DNA of 64,000 nucleotides from an uncultured Luteitalea sp. (GCA_934541105.1 CAKTDA010000004.1:248001-312000); one strand, 5' to 3'. Counted from the stretch's first letter, positions 17,814 through 26,965 are shown. A program made the numbers and translations. The notes: generated by a model from the sequence alone, not told the origin.

Positions 17814-19913
17814 TCAGCGGCGGACGTTGAGCCGCACCCACCACGTCCGTCCCGGCTCGCGCACCTGGCGAGCCTGCAGCGCGTACCCGGGGATGGATGC
17901 GCCCTGCCGGCTGATGTGCTCGGCGTACGTCGTGTCGAGCACGTTGTCCACACCGAGCGTCAGCGTACCGAGCGAGGCCATCTTCCAGGCGCCGTTCAGC
18001 GACACGACGGCGAAGGCGGGTGTCGCGGACAGATCCTGGCCGACGATGGTGCCCTGCCCGATGGCGATGCGGTCCTGGCGCGCCGCTGCGCGCAGCAGGC
18101 CGCCCGCGCTCCAGCGTGCGCGCTCGTAGGCGATCGAGAGCCGCGCGTCGAGAGGAGGCGTCTGTGCGAGCGGGCGTTCGTCGGTACGGTTGGCGCCGCG
18201 CACCCACGCGACCGATGCGTCGGCAAGCCAGCGTCCCACGCGCTGCGATGCGCCGGCCTCGATGCCTGCCGTGCGGACGTCCACGCTGCGGACGATCGCG
18301 GTCGTTCGCGTGCCCATGGCCGCCGGCTTCGGGCGGCCGGTCTCGATGAGGATGTAGTCGTCCACGTGGTTGGCAAACAGCGCGGCGTACGCCGACGTCG
18401 CGCCGCGCCGGACCTGCAGCCCGGCGTCCACCTGCGTGGTGGCCTCCGGGCGCGTGTCGAACGCCGAGACCGAGTCGGCGGACTCGCGCGTCATGAGTTC
18501 CCAGTAGTCGGGCAGGCGCCGCACGTGGCCGAGGCCCGCATAGGCCACGACGGGCAGCGTGCCCAGCTGCTGTTCGATGCGCCCGAACGCACTCGGCAGC
18601 ACATCGTCGCGCCGGTGCTGCGCGGTGGGGTTCGCCACGCGCTGCATCATCGTCAGGACAACCTGATCGCGCAGGTCGGCTCCATGCGAGACGTCGAGAC
18701 GGGCGCCTGCCGCGAGCAGCGTGCCTGGCGTGGCCTGCCACGACATCTCGCCGAAGAGGCCGACGGTGGAGAAGCGTGCGTCGTCCACGCGCGGCATCTC
18801 CTCGACGGGCATGAGGTCCTGGCGCATCGACGACCGCGTGGCGTGCACGTTCGCGATCAGATCCACGCCGGCGTCCCACGTGCTCCGCGTGCCGAGTCCA
18901 CGGGTGGCCACCCGGCCGCCGTACGTCGTGCGCGAGGGATTCATGGCCGACGGGCCCGGTGACATGGCGGTCGGCACGAACGCACGCAGCGTGTAGTTGT
19001 CCATCACGTGATCGACTGCGTTGTACGACGCCGTGATCTCGTACCGGTCGAGCGCGCGGCCCGGACGGCTCCGCTCGAGGCGCAAGGTGGTGCCGAGGCG
19101 CGCGAACTTCGAGCCGTCCACCGTGCGGTCGGCATAGGCGGCCCGGCCATCGCTGCCGACGAGGGCGACCTCGACAAGCGTCTGGTCGTCCGGCGTCCAG
19201 CCCACGGCGCCATCGGCGCTCCAGCGCAGGTAGCGCGAGTGGACGTCCGCACCGTCGCCGTCGCGGTAGTCGTCCATCGCCGACCTCGTGCCCGCTGCCC
19301 GCACGTAGAAGGCCGACGTGCCGCCGCGCACGTCGGCGACCTGATCGTTGCGACCGCGGCTGCCGCCCACGAGGCTCGCATTGGCGAACCACGACGGCCC
19401 GGCCAGGCGGTCGCGCGAGCGCTCGAACAGCACGGTGCCCGCCGACGCGGCGGGCCCGTGCTTCACGGTCTGCGGCCCCTTGACGATCGTGATCCGATCG
19501 AAGGTCTCGGGGAAGACGTACGCCGTGGGGGCATCCATGCGCGAGGAGCAGCCGCCGAGGAGCATGGCATCGTCTGCGAGGACGGCCAGCCGCGAGCCTG
19601 CCATGCCGCGAAACACCGGGTCGGCGCCCGATCCGCCCTTGCGGACGGTCGAGAAGCCGGGAATCGTGTCGAGGTAGTCGGCGCCGTCGTGCGCGGGAAT
19701 AGGCTGTCGCGGCTGCTTCGGATCGGTGGTGACCGTGAGCGGCGCCGTCTGTGGTGCAGCCGTCACGACGACGTGTTCGTGGACGGTGACGGGTGTCGGC
19801 GGTGACGGAGGTGCCGCGCTGCCGTGCGGCGACGACTGCGCCGCGGCCAGGACCGCCGGTCCGAGGACGAAGGTCATGATCAGGCTGCCAGTGGGCCACG
19901 CGCGCGTCTTCAC
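17814..19913 (-). CDS. TonB-dependent copper receptor (OprC/NosA type)
   Basis: A 699-residue outer-membrane receptor. After a signal peptide, the plug domain carries DGADYLDTIPGFSTVRKGGSG (76-96), DPVFRGMAGSRLAVL, and the metal-site block LLGGCSSRMDAPTAYVFPETF (119-139) with ITIVKGPQTV, the signature of the copper receptor group. The C-terminus ends in the barrel strand WWVRLNVRR. Start at GTG 19913 (GGAGG 7 nt upstream), which starts a signal peptide; the open frame continues upstream but is then antisense to the protease-nuclease gene. Whether copper is imported or merely bound is not settled by sequence. Confidence 0.9.
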   Translation of the reverse strand: MKTRAWPTGSLIMTFVLGPAVLAAAQSSPHGSAAPPSPPTPVTVHEHVVVTAAPQTAPLTVTTDPKQPRQPIPAHDGADYLDTIPGFSTVRKGGSGADPVFRGMAGSRLAVLADDAMLLGGCSSRMDAPTAYVFPETFDRITIVKGPQTVKHGPAASAGTVLFERSRDRLAGPSWFANASLVGGSRGRNDQVADVRGGTSAFYVRAAGTRSAMDDYRDGDGADVHSRYLRWSADGAVGWTPDDQTLVEVALVGSDGRAAYADRTVDGSKFARLGTTLRLERSRPGRALDRYEITASYNAVDHVMDNYTLRAFVPTAMSPGPSAMNPSRTTYGGRVATRGLGTRSTWDAGVDLIANVHATRSSMRQDLMPVEEMPRVDDARFSTVGLFGEMSWQATPGTLLAAGARLDVSHGADLRDQVVLTMMQRVANPTAQHRRDDVLPSAFGRIEQQLGTLPVVAYAGLGHVRRLPDYWELMTRESADSVSAFDTRPEATTQVDAGLQVRRGATSAYAALFANHVDDYILIETGRPKPAAMGTRTTAIVRSVDVRTAGIEAGASQRVGRWLADASVAWVRGANRTDERPLAQTPPLDARLSIAYERARWSAGGLLRAAARQDRIAIGQGTIVGQDLSATPAFAVVSLNGAWKMASLGTLTLGVDNVLDTTYAEHISRQGASIPGYALQARQVREPGRTWWVRLNVRR

Positions 19914-20099
19914 GGTCTCGCCTCCGGCGACGTGGCCCCACACGGCGTGGCGCCCCACATCGCCTGCCGAGAGCGTAGCGGGAGCGGGCGCTGGCGCCGA
20001 TGCGGCAAGTTGTCGCAGCCCCCGGCACCACGGCTCCGCGCGGCAGGACGAACGGCCGGGCCGCTGTACGACTGACGCCTGCGGCTCGTTGAAGGAGGC

Positions 20100-22019
20100 A
20101 TGAGCCTCCGCGAGCGCGCCGAGGCCGTGCTCTCGGCCGATCCGTCGATCGCCCACGAACTGCTGGCGATGGCCGACGCCCACCGCCTGCCCGTGCCGGC
20201 ACTGCGTGCCGGCGTGGGCAGCGCTTCCCTTCGCACGTTCGTGGAGGGGCAGCCGGGTTGGGGTGCGCGTGCCGCCACGTGGGTCGAGGGCGACGCGCGC
20301 GTGGCCGTGGAGGCCGTCGTCCTCGCGCATGGCCGCCCGTCGACGCTCGTGCAGCGCAACCGCATCCAGATGCCGGAGTCGGCGGAACTGCGCCGGCGGA
20401 TCGAGGCCACCCGTTCGCGCTACGAGTCGCGCCTCGCGAGTGTGGGCCGCGTCGAGCTGTCGGGCCACCCGCTGCTGCACCATGCCGGCACGGCGTGGAT
20501 CGTCGCCGAGCGGCTCGTCGTCACGAACGCGCACGTCGCAGCGGAGTTCGTGGCGCGCGAGCAGACGCATCTCGTGTTCCGCCGGACGGCCGGCAGCCAC
20601 GCCATGGCCGTGTGCGTGGATCTCCGCGAGGAATTCGCACCGGTCGGGACGCCGGAGGAGTTCGAGATTGGCGTGGATCAGGTGCTGTATCTCGCCGACC
20701 TTGCCGATTCCCGCGCGCCCGACCTCGCGATCCTGCGCCTGGCGCCCGGGCAGGGCGTCCTGCTGCCGCCTCCCATTCCCTTCGTGGACGTCCCGTTGCG
20801 GCGTGGGCGTGACCTGGCCGTGGTGGGGTATCCCGCCGAGGACGCGTACGGCGTGCCGAGCGTCGCGGTTGCGCAACGGCTCTTCGGCGGCGTGTACGGC
20901 GTGAAGCGCTTCTCCCCGGGCAAGGTCGCCGAGGCGGCCGACGGTGAGTGGGCGTTCGCCCACGACGCCACGACGCTCGGCGGGAGTTCGGGATCGGTCG
21001 TCCTCGACCTCGAGACCGGCGGCGCCATCGGCGTGCACTTCTCGGGCGCCCTCGGCCGCGCCAACCACGCCGTGCGCGGTTCCTACGTGCTCGACGCGAT
21101 GCGTGCGATCACGCCGCTCGTCGTCGTCCCGCCGATGCCGCAGCCGCCAGGCGTTGCCGTCGAGGCGCCGCCCGCACGGCCGTCGGCCGAAGGGTACGAC
21201 GCTCGCGACGGCTATCGTGACGACTTCCTCGGCGTGGGACTCCCGCCGGTGCCGCTACCCGAGGTCGCGCGCCACGACGATGTGCTCGACGTGGAGTGGG
21301 AAGGCCGACGGATTCGCGCGATTCCGTATCGGCACTTCTCGGTGGTGATGAGCGCGAGCCGGCGCGTGTGCTACGTGAGCGCGGCCAATGTCGATGGCGC
21401 GCTGAGCGTGCCGCACCTGAAGCGCCGCGCCTGGCGCTTCGACCCGCGTTTCGAGGACGCGCGCCAGCTCGCGGGGCGTGTGTACGGCAACGCGCCGCGC
21501 TTCAGCCGGGGCCACATGACGCGACGCGAGGATCCGGCGTGGGGACATACCCGCGCCGAAGCGGACGAAGGGAACACCGACTCGATGCACCTGTCGAACG
21601 CCGTGCCGCAGATGCAGCCGTTCAATGCCGGGATATGGCTCGGCCTCGAGGACTTCGCCCTCCAGAACGCGCGCGAGGACGATCAGAAGATTTCGGTGAT
21701 GACGGGCCCCGTGCTGCGCGAGGACGACCCGGTCTTCGAGGACGTGCAGGTACCGGTCGAGTTCTGGAAGATCATCGCGTTCGTCCACGACGAGACCGAC
21801 GCCGTGAGCGTCTCGGGCTACGTGCTGTCGCAACGCGGGTTCCTGCCGCACCGCGAGGCCGTGTTCGGGGCGTACGAGACCTACCAGGTGCCGCTGACGA
21901 CAATCGAACTCCGCGCCGGACTGCGGTTCGGGTCCCTGACGCCGCTCGACGTGTTCGCCGGCGTGCCCGAGAGCGGCGCTCGCGCGCTGCTCTCACCCGA
22001 CGAGATCCGCTGGCGCTGA
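20100..22019 (+). CDS. Trypsin-like protease fused to NUC1 (DNA/RNA non-specific) endonuclease
   Basis: A 639-residue protein with no signal peptide. Residues 1-100 form an uncharacterised helical N-domain. A trypsin/HtrA-like fold follows, with His145 (VVTNAHVAA), Asp208 (APDLAIL) and Ser297 (GGSSGSVV). A proline-rich linker (344-365) leads to a beta-beta-alpha-metal nuclease: catalytic His472 in RGHMTRRED (the DRGH motif), metal-binding Asn509 in PFNAGIW, and Glu517, aligned with His89, Asn119 and Glu127 of Serratia nuclease. Both active sites look intact, so it is probably a cytoplasmic two-enzyme effector. AAGGAGG precedes the ATG. It overlaps the convergent denD-like gene by 27 bp. Confidence 0.88.
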   Translation: MSLRERAEAVLSADPSIAHELLAMADAHRLPVPALRAGVGSASLRTFVEGQPGWGARAATWVEGDARVAVEAVVLAHGRPSTLVQRNRIQMPESAELRRRIEATRSRYESRLASVGRVELSGHPLLHHAGTAWIVAERLVVTNAHVAAEFVAREQTHLVFRRTAGSHAMAVCVDLREEFAPVGTPEEFEIGVDQVLYLADLADSRAPDLAILRLAPGQGVLLPPPIPFVDVPLRRGRDLAVVGYPAEDAYGVPSVAVAQRLFGGVYGVKRFSPGKVAEAADGEWAFAHDATTLGGSSGSVVLDLETGGAIGVHFSGALGRANHAVRGSYVLDAMRAITPLVVVPPMPQPPGVAVEAPPARPSAEGYDARDGYRDDFLGVGLPPVPLPEVARHDDVLDVEWEGRRIRAIPYRHFSVVMSASRRVCYVSAANVDGALSVPHLKRRAWRFDPRFEDARQLAGRVYGNAPRFSRGHMTRREDPAWGHTRAEADEGNTDSMHLSNAVPQMQPFNAGIWLGLEDFALQNAREDDQKISVMTGPVLREDDPVFEDVQVPVEFWKIIAFVHDETDAVSVSGYVLSQRGFLPHREAVFGAYETYQVPLTTIELRAGLRFGSLTPLDVFAGVPESGARALLSPDEIRWR

Positions 22020-22973
22020 CCCGGCCACGGCGCGGTCGCGGTCGCGCACGAACTGCGCGACGATTGCGGCGGCATCGCGATCGTGCGTGAACCCGAGTGC
22101 CAGTGCTCGCGTCGTGTCGAGCCCGCCAGGCCAGCTGGCGACGACCCGGCTCGCGACAGGGTCGGGCTCGTGTCGCACGAGCGCGCGCGCCCCGGGACCG
22201 CCCACGCGTTCGAGTGCGCCGAGCAGGTCGGCAGGCGTGACCGTGATGCCGGGCAAATCGATGATGCGGGCCGGCCCCAGCGGTGTCGTATCCATCCAGC
22301 CGGCGTGCACGAGATTCCCCGTCGTCACGTCCGGCGAGCTGACCCAGAGGCGTGTGTCGATCGGCACCGGACAGACACTGGGCAGGCCGGCGAGCGGCTC
22401 CCGGACGATGCCGCTCACGAAGCTCGAGAGCGCCGAGTTCGGTGATCCCGGCCGCACGCACACCGTCGGAACCCGGCACACGACGCCGTCCGCGATGCCG
22501 CGGCGTGTGTACTCGAGGACGAGCAGTTCGGCGATGGCCTTGGCCATCCCGTAGCTCGATTGCGGGAGCACCGCGGTGCCCGCGGGCACGATGGCCGGCA
22601 GCGACCCTCCGAAGACGGCAATCGTGCTCGAGAACACGAAGCGCGGTGGGTGGGGGAGGCCGTGACAGGCGTCGAGCAGACTCTTCGTGCCCCCGACGTT
22701 CACCGAGAGGCCGCGTTCGAACTCGGCCTCGGACTGTCCGCTGAGGACGGCAGCGAGATGCCAGATGGTGCGCGGTGCGTCAGTCCGTATCGCGTCGCGC
22801 ACGAACGCCTCGTCGGTCACGCTGCCGATGCGCGACTCCACGCGCGAATCGGTGAGCGGGCTTGGCGCCGTGTCGAGGCAGATCACCCGGGCGGGCGACG
22901 GGTCCGCACGGAGCAGGGCCTCGATCAGCCGGCTCCCGAGGAAGCCGGCACCTCCGGTCACGAGCAACGTCAC
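21993..22973 (-). CDS. denD: D-erythronate dehydrogenase-like NAD-dependent epimerase/dehydratase
   Basis: A 326-residue extended SDR: GxxGxxG in LLVTGGAGFLGSRL at the N-terminus, FSSTIAVFGG, and catalytic YGMAK (SSYGMAKAIAELL). The SVCPVPIDTRLWVSSPDVTTGNLVHA region is characteristic of D-erythronate dehydrogenases, which act in four-carbon sugar-acid catabolism. The GTG at 22973 is taken as start because AGGAG lies 7 nt upstream; longer readings have no support. No other erythronate pathway gene is next to it, so the substrate is tentative. Divergent from the SDR gene at 23029. Confidence 0.8.
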   Translation of the reverse strand: MTLLVTGGAGFLGSRLIEALLRADPSPARVICLDTAPSPLTDSRVESRIGSVTDEAFVRDAIRTDAPRTIWHLAAVLSGQSEAEFERGLSVNVGGTKSLLDACHGLPHPPRFVFSSTIAVFGGSLPAIVPAGTAVLPQSSYGMAKAIAELLVLEYTRRGIADGVVCRVPTVCVRPGSPNSALSSFVSGIVREPLAGLPSVCPVPIDTRLWVSSPDVTTGNLVHAGWMDTTPLGPARIIDLPGITVTPADLLGALERVGGPGARALVRHEPDPVASRVVASWPGGLDTTRALALGFTHDRDAAAIVAQFVRDRDRAVAGSAPADLVG

Positions 22974-23012
22974 GGCAGTCCTCCTGCGCGCGGCAGTCGC
23001 GGCGCGCCGCCA

Positions 23013-23021
23013 TGCTACCGT
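23013..23021 (+). promoter_or_regulatory. Extended -10 before the SDR gene
   Basis: TGcTACCGT (hexamer 23016-23021) ends 7 nt before ATG 23029; no Shine-Dalgarno. Leaderless initiation is inferred. Confidence 0.35.
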
Positions 23022-23028
23022 TCGCGCC

Positions 23029-23784
23029 ATGGACGAACCAGCCCGCATCGCGATCGTCACCGGCGCTGGGAGCGGCATCGGGCGCGCCGTGAGCGTGGGC
23101 CTGCTGCGCGCCGGCTACGTCGTGGGACTCGTCGGGCGCCGGCGTGAGGCACTCGAGGGAACGGCTGCGATGGCCGCGGCGCCCACGCGCTCGCTCGTGC
23201 TGCCGGCCGACGTGACCCGGCCCGCCGCGGTGCGCGACGTGTTCGACGCCGTGTGTGCCGCACACGGGCGCCTCGACGTGCTGTTCAACAACGCCGGCAG
23301 GAACGCCCCGGCCGTCCCGATCGAGGAGTTGACGCCTGCCGAGTGGCAGGCCGTGGTCGACGTGAACCTCACCGGCGTGTTCCTGTGCACCCAGCAGGCC
23401 TTCCGCGTGATGAAAACCCAGCAGCCGCGTGGCGGGCGCATCATCAACAACGGATCGATTGCCGCCCATGTGCCCCGGCCGCTCTCGGCACCGTACGCGG
23501 CGACAAAGCACGCCATCACCGGCCTGACGCGCGCCACGGCCCTCGATGGCCGTGCCTTCGACATCGCGTGTGGGCAGATCGACATCGGCAATGCCGCCAC
23601 GGACATGACGCTGGCGTACGCGGATGGCATCCTCCAGCCGAACGGTACGGTCGGCGTGGAGCCCTTGCTCGACGTGCAGCACGTGGTCGATGCGGTGCTC
23701 TACATGGCCGCGCTCCCTGTCAGCGCGAGCGTGCCATTCATGACGATTCTGGCCACAGGCATGCCCTACATGGGACGTGGATAG
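23029..23784 (+). CDS. Short-chain dehydrogenase/reductase
   Basis: A 251-residue classical SDR: cofactor motif TGAGSGIG (11-18), NNAG (87-90), active-site Ser in NNGSIAAH (about 143), YAATK (156-160). The Arg-rich stretch after strand beta2 (VGRRREAL) suggests NADP preference. Substrate unknown; it sits divergently next to the D-erythronate-dehydrogenase-like gene and may belong to the same carbohydrate route. Near-complete family length. Confidence 0.92.
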   Translation: MDEPARIAIVTGAGSGIGRAVSVGLLRAGYVVGLVGRRREALEGTAAMAAAPTRSLVLPADVTRPAAVRDVFDAVCAAHGRLDVLFNNAGRNAPAVPIEELTPAEWQAVVDVNLTGVFLCTQQAFRVMKTQQPRGGRIINNGSIAAHVPRPLSAPYAATKHAITGLTRATALDGRAFDIACGQIDIGNAATDMTLAYADGILQPNGTVGVEPLLDVQHVVDAVLYMAALPVSASVPFMTILATGMPYMGRG

Positions 23785-24002
23785 CCTGGTATGTACTTTC
23801 GGCTCACTCGCCACGTACGAAACTGATGCGCGGCGCCAGCTGACGCTTCGTTGGACTGACAGTTCTGTCGAAACAGGGCGGTGCGGCTTTTGCTCTAGCT
23901 CCAACCGCGCTCCGCCGCACTGCGAGCGCACCCATCCCGTCATTCCGATGTTCGACCTGTCGTTCGGCAGGTGGATGGCCGCCTGCACGTTCGAGGTCCC
24001 TG

Positions 24003-25532
24003 TTGCGTCCTGCCTTTCGTCATGTCTTCCTTGCCGGCCTGTTCCTGGCCGGCCTCACCGCTCCGAGTTCCGCGCAGACCGTCCGCCTCGCGTGGGATCC
24101 GTCACCTGATGTCGTTGCCGCGTACGTCGTCCAGTACGGCACCGCACCGGGCACCTACACGAAGGAAGCGTTCGTCGCCGGCACTGCGACGGTTGCCGAC
24201 ATCGGCAGCCTGACGGCTGGCAAGCGCCACTATTTCGTCGTGCGGGCCGTCAACGCCGCCGGCCTTCGCAGCGTCCCGACAAACGAGGTGAACCTGCTGG
24301 TGTCGGCGGGCGGGACGTCCACGCCGCCTCCCGACCAGGCGGAGACGCCGCCGCCGCCGCCCGAGCCGCAGGTAGGCTTTCCCGCGGGGTCCGCACTCAG
24401 GGCCGTGCCGGCTCTTGCGGCGCCGCGCGGGACGAAGGTCAAGGTGTCCAGCGTGACGCAACTCGTGGCGGCGGTGAAGGCCATCAAGTCCGACACCACG
24501 ATCGAACTCGCGGCCGGAACCTACAAGCTGCCGTCCACGCTCGCGATCGCGGGTGCCTTCCGCAACATCGGCCTGCGAGGGGCGACGACGAATGCGGGGA
24601 ATGTCGTGATCGTCGGTCCGGGCCTCACCGCCACCAAGGGCGCGCTCGATGGCATCCGTACGTCCGGCGGCGTCACCGGCATCACGGTGGCGAACCTCAC
24701 GTTGAAGAGCTTCCCGGGAACGCCGGTGGTGCTGCAGGACACGCACCAGGCCGTGCTGCACAACGTCCGCGTGCATGGCGACGGGCGCTTCGTCCGCGGG
24801 TTGTCGACCATCAGCGGGAAGCCGGCGCTCGCCGGCACGATCCAGTACTCGCGCTTCTACTACGAGGGGGCGCGCACCGACTACCGGTCGGGCATCGATC
24901 TCGAACGGGCGGCCTCGTGGCGCATCCGCTACAACGTCTTCAGCAACGCCACACCGACGTCCAAGCAGCGGCTCGGGGCGACGATCGTCGCGTGGCGTGA
25001 GTCGAGCCACACGATCGTGGAGGGCAACACGTTCGTCAACTGCGCCCGGGAGATCGTGCTGGGCATGGCCAAGACGTCACCGAACCCGCACAGCGGGGGC
25101 TTCGTGCGCAACAACATGATCGTCAGGACCACGGCGGTCAAGGGCGCGAGCGCCGGGATCAGCGTGCTCGACTCGCCAGGCACCACCGTCGTGTACAACA
25201 CGCTGCTGCTCAGGGGGACGGGGCCGCGAGCGATCGAGTACCGCTATCCCGACACGACGAAGACGATCGTGGCAAACAACCTGAGCGACGGCCCCGTGCA
25301 GGCGCTCGACGGTGCAACAGGCGTCGAGGACACGAACGTGACTACGGCGACGGCGTCGTGGTTCGCGTCGCCGGCGACAGGCGACCTGCGGCTGCTCTCG
25401 ACCGCGACCGTGCCCATGGACTCGGCCGCGGCGGTCGGCAGGGTTGCCGACGATCACGGGGGGCAGGCCAGGCCGTATGGCGCCGGTCCCGACGTCGGTG
25501 CCGATGAGGCCCGGACCTTCGAGTACAAGTAG
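24003..25532 (+). CDS. Secreted fibronectin-III plus right-handed beta-helix protein
   Basis: A 509-residue exported protein. A signal peptide (MRPAFRHVFLAGLFLAGLTAPSSA) is followed by a fibronectin type III domain (VRLAWDPSPDVVAAYVVQYGTAPG..., residues 26-103), a Pro-rich linker (TPPPDQAETPPPPPEP), and a parallel beta-helix from about 150 to 480 with recurring short strands and Asn-turns (VVIVGPGLTA, ITVANLTLKSF, HTIVEGNTFVN, GGFVRNNMIVR, TTVVYNTLLL, KTIVANNLSDG). The fold resembles pectate lyases and polysaccharide-processing helices, but no lyase catalytic set is evident. It initiates at TTG with GAGG 6 nt upstream. Likely a cell-surface carbohydrate binder or lyase. Confidence 0.8.
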   Translation: MRPAFRHVFLAGLFLAGLTAPSSAQTVRLAWDPSPDVVAAYVVQYGTAPGTYTKEAFVAGTATVADIGSLTAGKRHYFVVRAVNAAGLRSVPTNEVNLLVSAGGTSTPPPDQAETPPPPPEPQVGFPAGSALRAVPALAAPRGTKVKVSSVTQLVAAVKAIKSDTTIELAAGTYKLPSTLAIAGAFRNIGLRGATTNAGNVVIVGPGLTATKGALDGIRTSGGVTGITVANLTLKSFPGTPVVLQDTHQAVLHNVRVHGDGRFVRGLSTISGKPALAGTIQYSRFYYEGARTDYRSGIDLERAASWRIRYNVFSNATPTSKQRLGATIVAWRESSHTIVEGNTFVNCAREIVLGMAKTSPNPHSGGFVRNNMIVRTTAVKGASAGISVLDSPGTTVVYNTLLLRGTGPRAIEYRYPDTTKTIVANNLSDGPVQALDGATGVEDTNVTTATASWFASPATGDLRLLSTATVPMDSAAAVGRVADDHGGQARPYGAGPDVGADEARTFEYK

Positions 25533-25903
25533 CAGACGAGGCGGCGTCGCCTCTACCTCCCGTCACACGCCCACCGACATACGCCAACCCGTGCGCCACC
25601 GCCGTGACGTCGTCACGGCGGATGTCGTCGCGCCCGCCTTCATGGACCCGTGAACTCAGCCTTACGGATCAGGGCTCGTCGCGGCGTGCCGCCGCGTGTC
25701 GCGCAATACGACAGCCTGCCCATCCGCAGATCGCACCTGCTGCGTGCCTGCAGAGCCGCCGAGCGCCGACCTCGCACGGATTCCCGCGTTTTCGACGCGT
25801 TGCCGCGTCCGGCGACGTGGCACGGTTCTTCCTATGACTCGTGTCGTGATCGGCGTCCGGCGCGATCGAGTGCATGGACGCACACGAACAGGAGAGGCAG
25901 CGA
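25533..25903. other. 371-bp intergenic stretch
   Basis: No convincing gene. It contains the 25599-25621 hairpin just after the beta-helix gene. The remainder must hold the promoter of the stress operon that begins at 25904; the only candidate seen is TATGAC near 25834, without a matching -35. Confidence 0.6.
25599..25621 (+). terminator. Strong hairpin, likely terminator of the beta-helix gene
   Basis: CCGCCGTGAC / GTCACGGCGG, a perfect 10-bp stem with a 3-nt loop, 66 bp after the stop codon. No U tract follows, as often in GC-rich genomes. Confidence 0.5.
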
Positions 25904-26542
25904 ATGGCGACGCATAGAGCAATTCCCGGAGCGAACCTGCCGCAGGACGACGCAATGCCCGGCCGTACGGCACCGCTTGGCAGCGAGGTCGGCCGGGATC
26001 GTGGAACCGGACTCGGCAACATGCCGCCCCAGCAGGCAGCCGACCCGAACGAGGACAGGCGTGAGTTCCCGCGAGCGGCGGGTGTGATGGACCGCGTGAA
26101 GCAGCAGGCCTCGACGCGGGTCAACGCGCAGATCAACGAGCAGAAGGGTCGTGCGGCGGATGGTCTCGGATCGGTGGCCGCCGCCATCCGCGGGGCAAGC
26201 GACCATCTCCGTGCGGAGAACCAGACGCTTGCCGCCTATGCCGACAAGGCCGTGGACCAGATCGAGCACTTCGCGGATCGGATGCGCGACAAGGATCCGG
26301 CCGAGATGATGCGCAACCTGGAGCAGTTCGCGCGCCGCAATCCGACGGCATTCGTCGGCGGCGCGTTCGTGCTCGGCCTCGGGCTGGCTCGCTTCCTCAA
26401 GAGCAGCGACAACGGCGCGCGCGCCACGTCCGACAGGGACCGCGGCGAGGGCGCCTTCGCGAGCCGCAGCCTCGCTGGTGGAACGGGCTTCGCGCCGACG
26501 ACAGGCCCGGGCATGACGACAGGCCCGGGCATCACGAGCTGA
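25904..26542 (+). CDS. Hypothetical membrane-anchored stress protein (DUF883/ElaB-like tail)
   Basis: A 212-residue protein not recognised as a named family. A disordered, charged N-terminus leads to an amphipathic helical stretch (VMDRVKQQASTRVNAQINEQKGRAADGLGSVAAAIR, split here as a long helix over about 63-100), then an RNPTAFVGGAFVLGLGLARFL segment, which is the ENPxx-plus-membrane-helix module seen in ElaB/YqjD-type proteins. A Gly/Pro repeat tail ends it. Start at 25904 is supported by GAGAGG 6 nt upstream; an in-frame ATG at 25874 lacks one. First gene of a three-gene operon with holin-X and DUF3618 proteins. Confidence 0.75.
   Translation: MATHRAIPGANLPQDDAMPGRTAPLGSEVGRDRGTGLGNMPPQQAADPNEDRREFPRAAGVMDRVKQQASTRVNAQINEQKGRAADGLGSVAAAIRGASDHLRAENQTLAAYADKAVDQIEHFADRMRDKDPAEMMRNLEQFARRNPTAFVGGAFVLGLGLARFLKSSDNGARATSDRDRGEGAFASRSLAGGTGFAPTTGPGMTTGPGITS
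26497..26532 (+). repeat. Perfect 18-bp tandem duplication in the C-terminal codons
   Basis: GACGACAGGCCCGGGCAT occurs twice back to back, coding TTGPGM/TTGPGI-type repeats at the end of the preceding protein. A slippage-prone site. Confidence 0.9.
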
Positions 26543-26572
26543 CACACGAGCGGGCGTGCAAGGAGGCCAGAC

Positions 26573-26965
26573 GTGGAAGCACCACGCGACGAACGAACGG
26601 TCGGATCACTGTTGTCCGAACTCTCGCAGCAGACGACGCTCCTGATTCGCCAGGAGATTCAGCTGGCGCGCACGGAGCTGTCGCAGAAGGCGGCGCAGGC
26701 AGGCCGCGGCGGCGCCATGACGGGGGTGGGCGGTGTGATGGCCAATGCCGCACTCCTCACGTTCGTCGCCACGGTCGTCCTGCTGCTCGTCCAACTCGGG
26801 CTCGACGCATGGGCAGCCGCAGGCCTCACGGCCGTGGTGCTTGCCGGCATCGCCTACGCGCTCGTGCGCAGCGGGCTCGAGACGTTGAAGCGGCCGATGA
26901 CGCCGGTTGAAACGGTGGATTCCCTCAAGGAGACCGCACAGTGGCTCAAGAACGAGACCCGATGA
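26573..26965 (+). CDS. Phage holin family protein (actinobacterial holin-X type)
   Basis: A 130-residue inner-membrane protein: amphipathic N-terminal helix (LLSELSQQTTLLIRQEIQLARTEL) and two membrane helices (GVMANAALLTFVATVVLLLVQL and WAAAGLTAVVLAGIAYALV). Despite the name these are chromosomal, non-phage proteins usually found with DUF883/DUF3618 partners. The GTG start has a perfect AAGGAGG 6 nt upstream. Its stop overlaps the next gene's ATG at 26962-26965. Confidence 0.88.
   Translation: MEAPRDERTVGSLLSELSQQTTLLIRQEIQLARTELSQKAAQAGRGGAMTGVGGVMANAALLTFVATVVLLLVQLGLDAWAAAGLTAVVLAGIAYALVRSGLETLKRPMTPVETVDSLKETAQWLKNETR

Noticed and set aside
19914..21068. Upstream continuation of the TonB receptor frame
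   Set aside because: Antisense to the protease-nuclease gene; the signal peptide and ribosome binding site place the receptor start at 19913.
23785..24002. Possible riboswitch or gene in the gap before the beta-helix gene
   Set aside because: Only a loose inverted repeat (GTGCGGC/GCCGCAC) with a long loop; no riboswitch consensus and no start with a ribosome binding site.
25815..25835. Possible sigma-54 promoter (TGGCAC...TTCC) before the stress operon
   Set aside because: The essential GC at -12 is missing (TTCC instead of TTGC).
26573..26965. Holin gene as sign of a prophage
   Set aside because: No phage structural, integrase or lysis genes nearby; this holin-X type is normally chromosomal beside DUF3618 genes.
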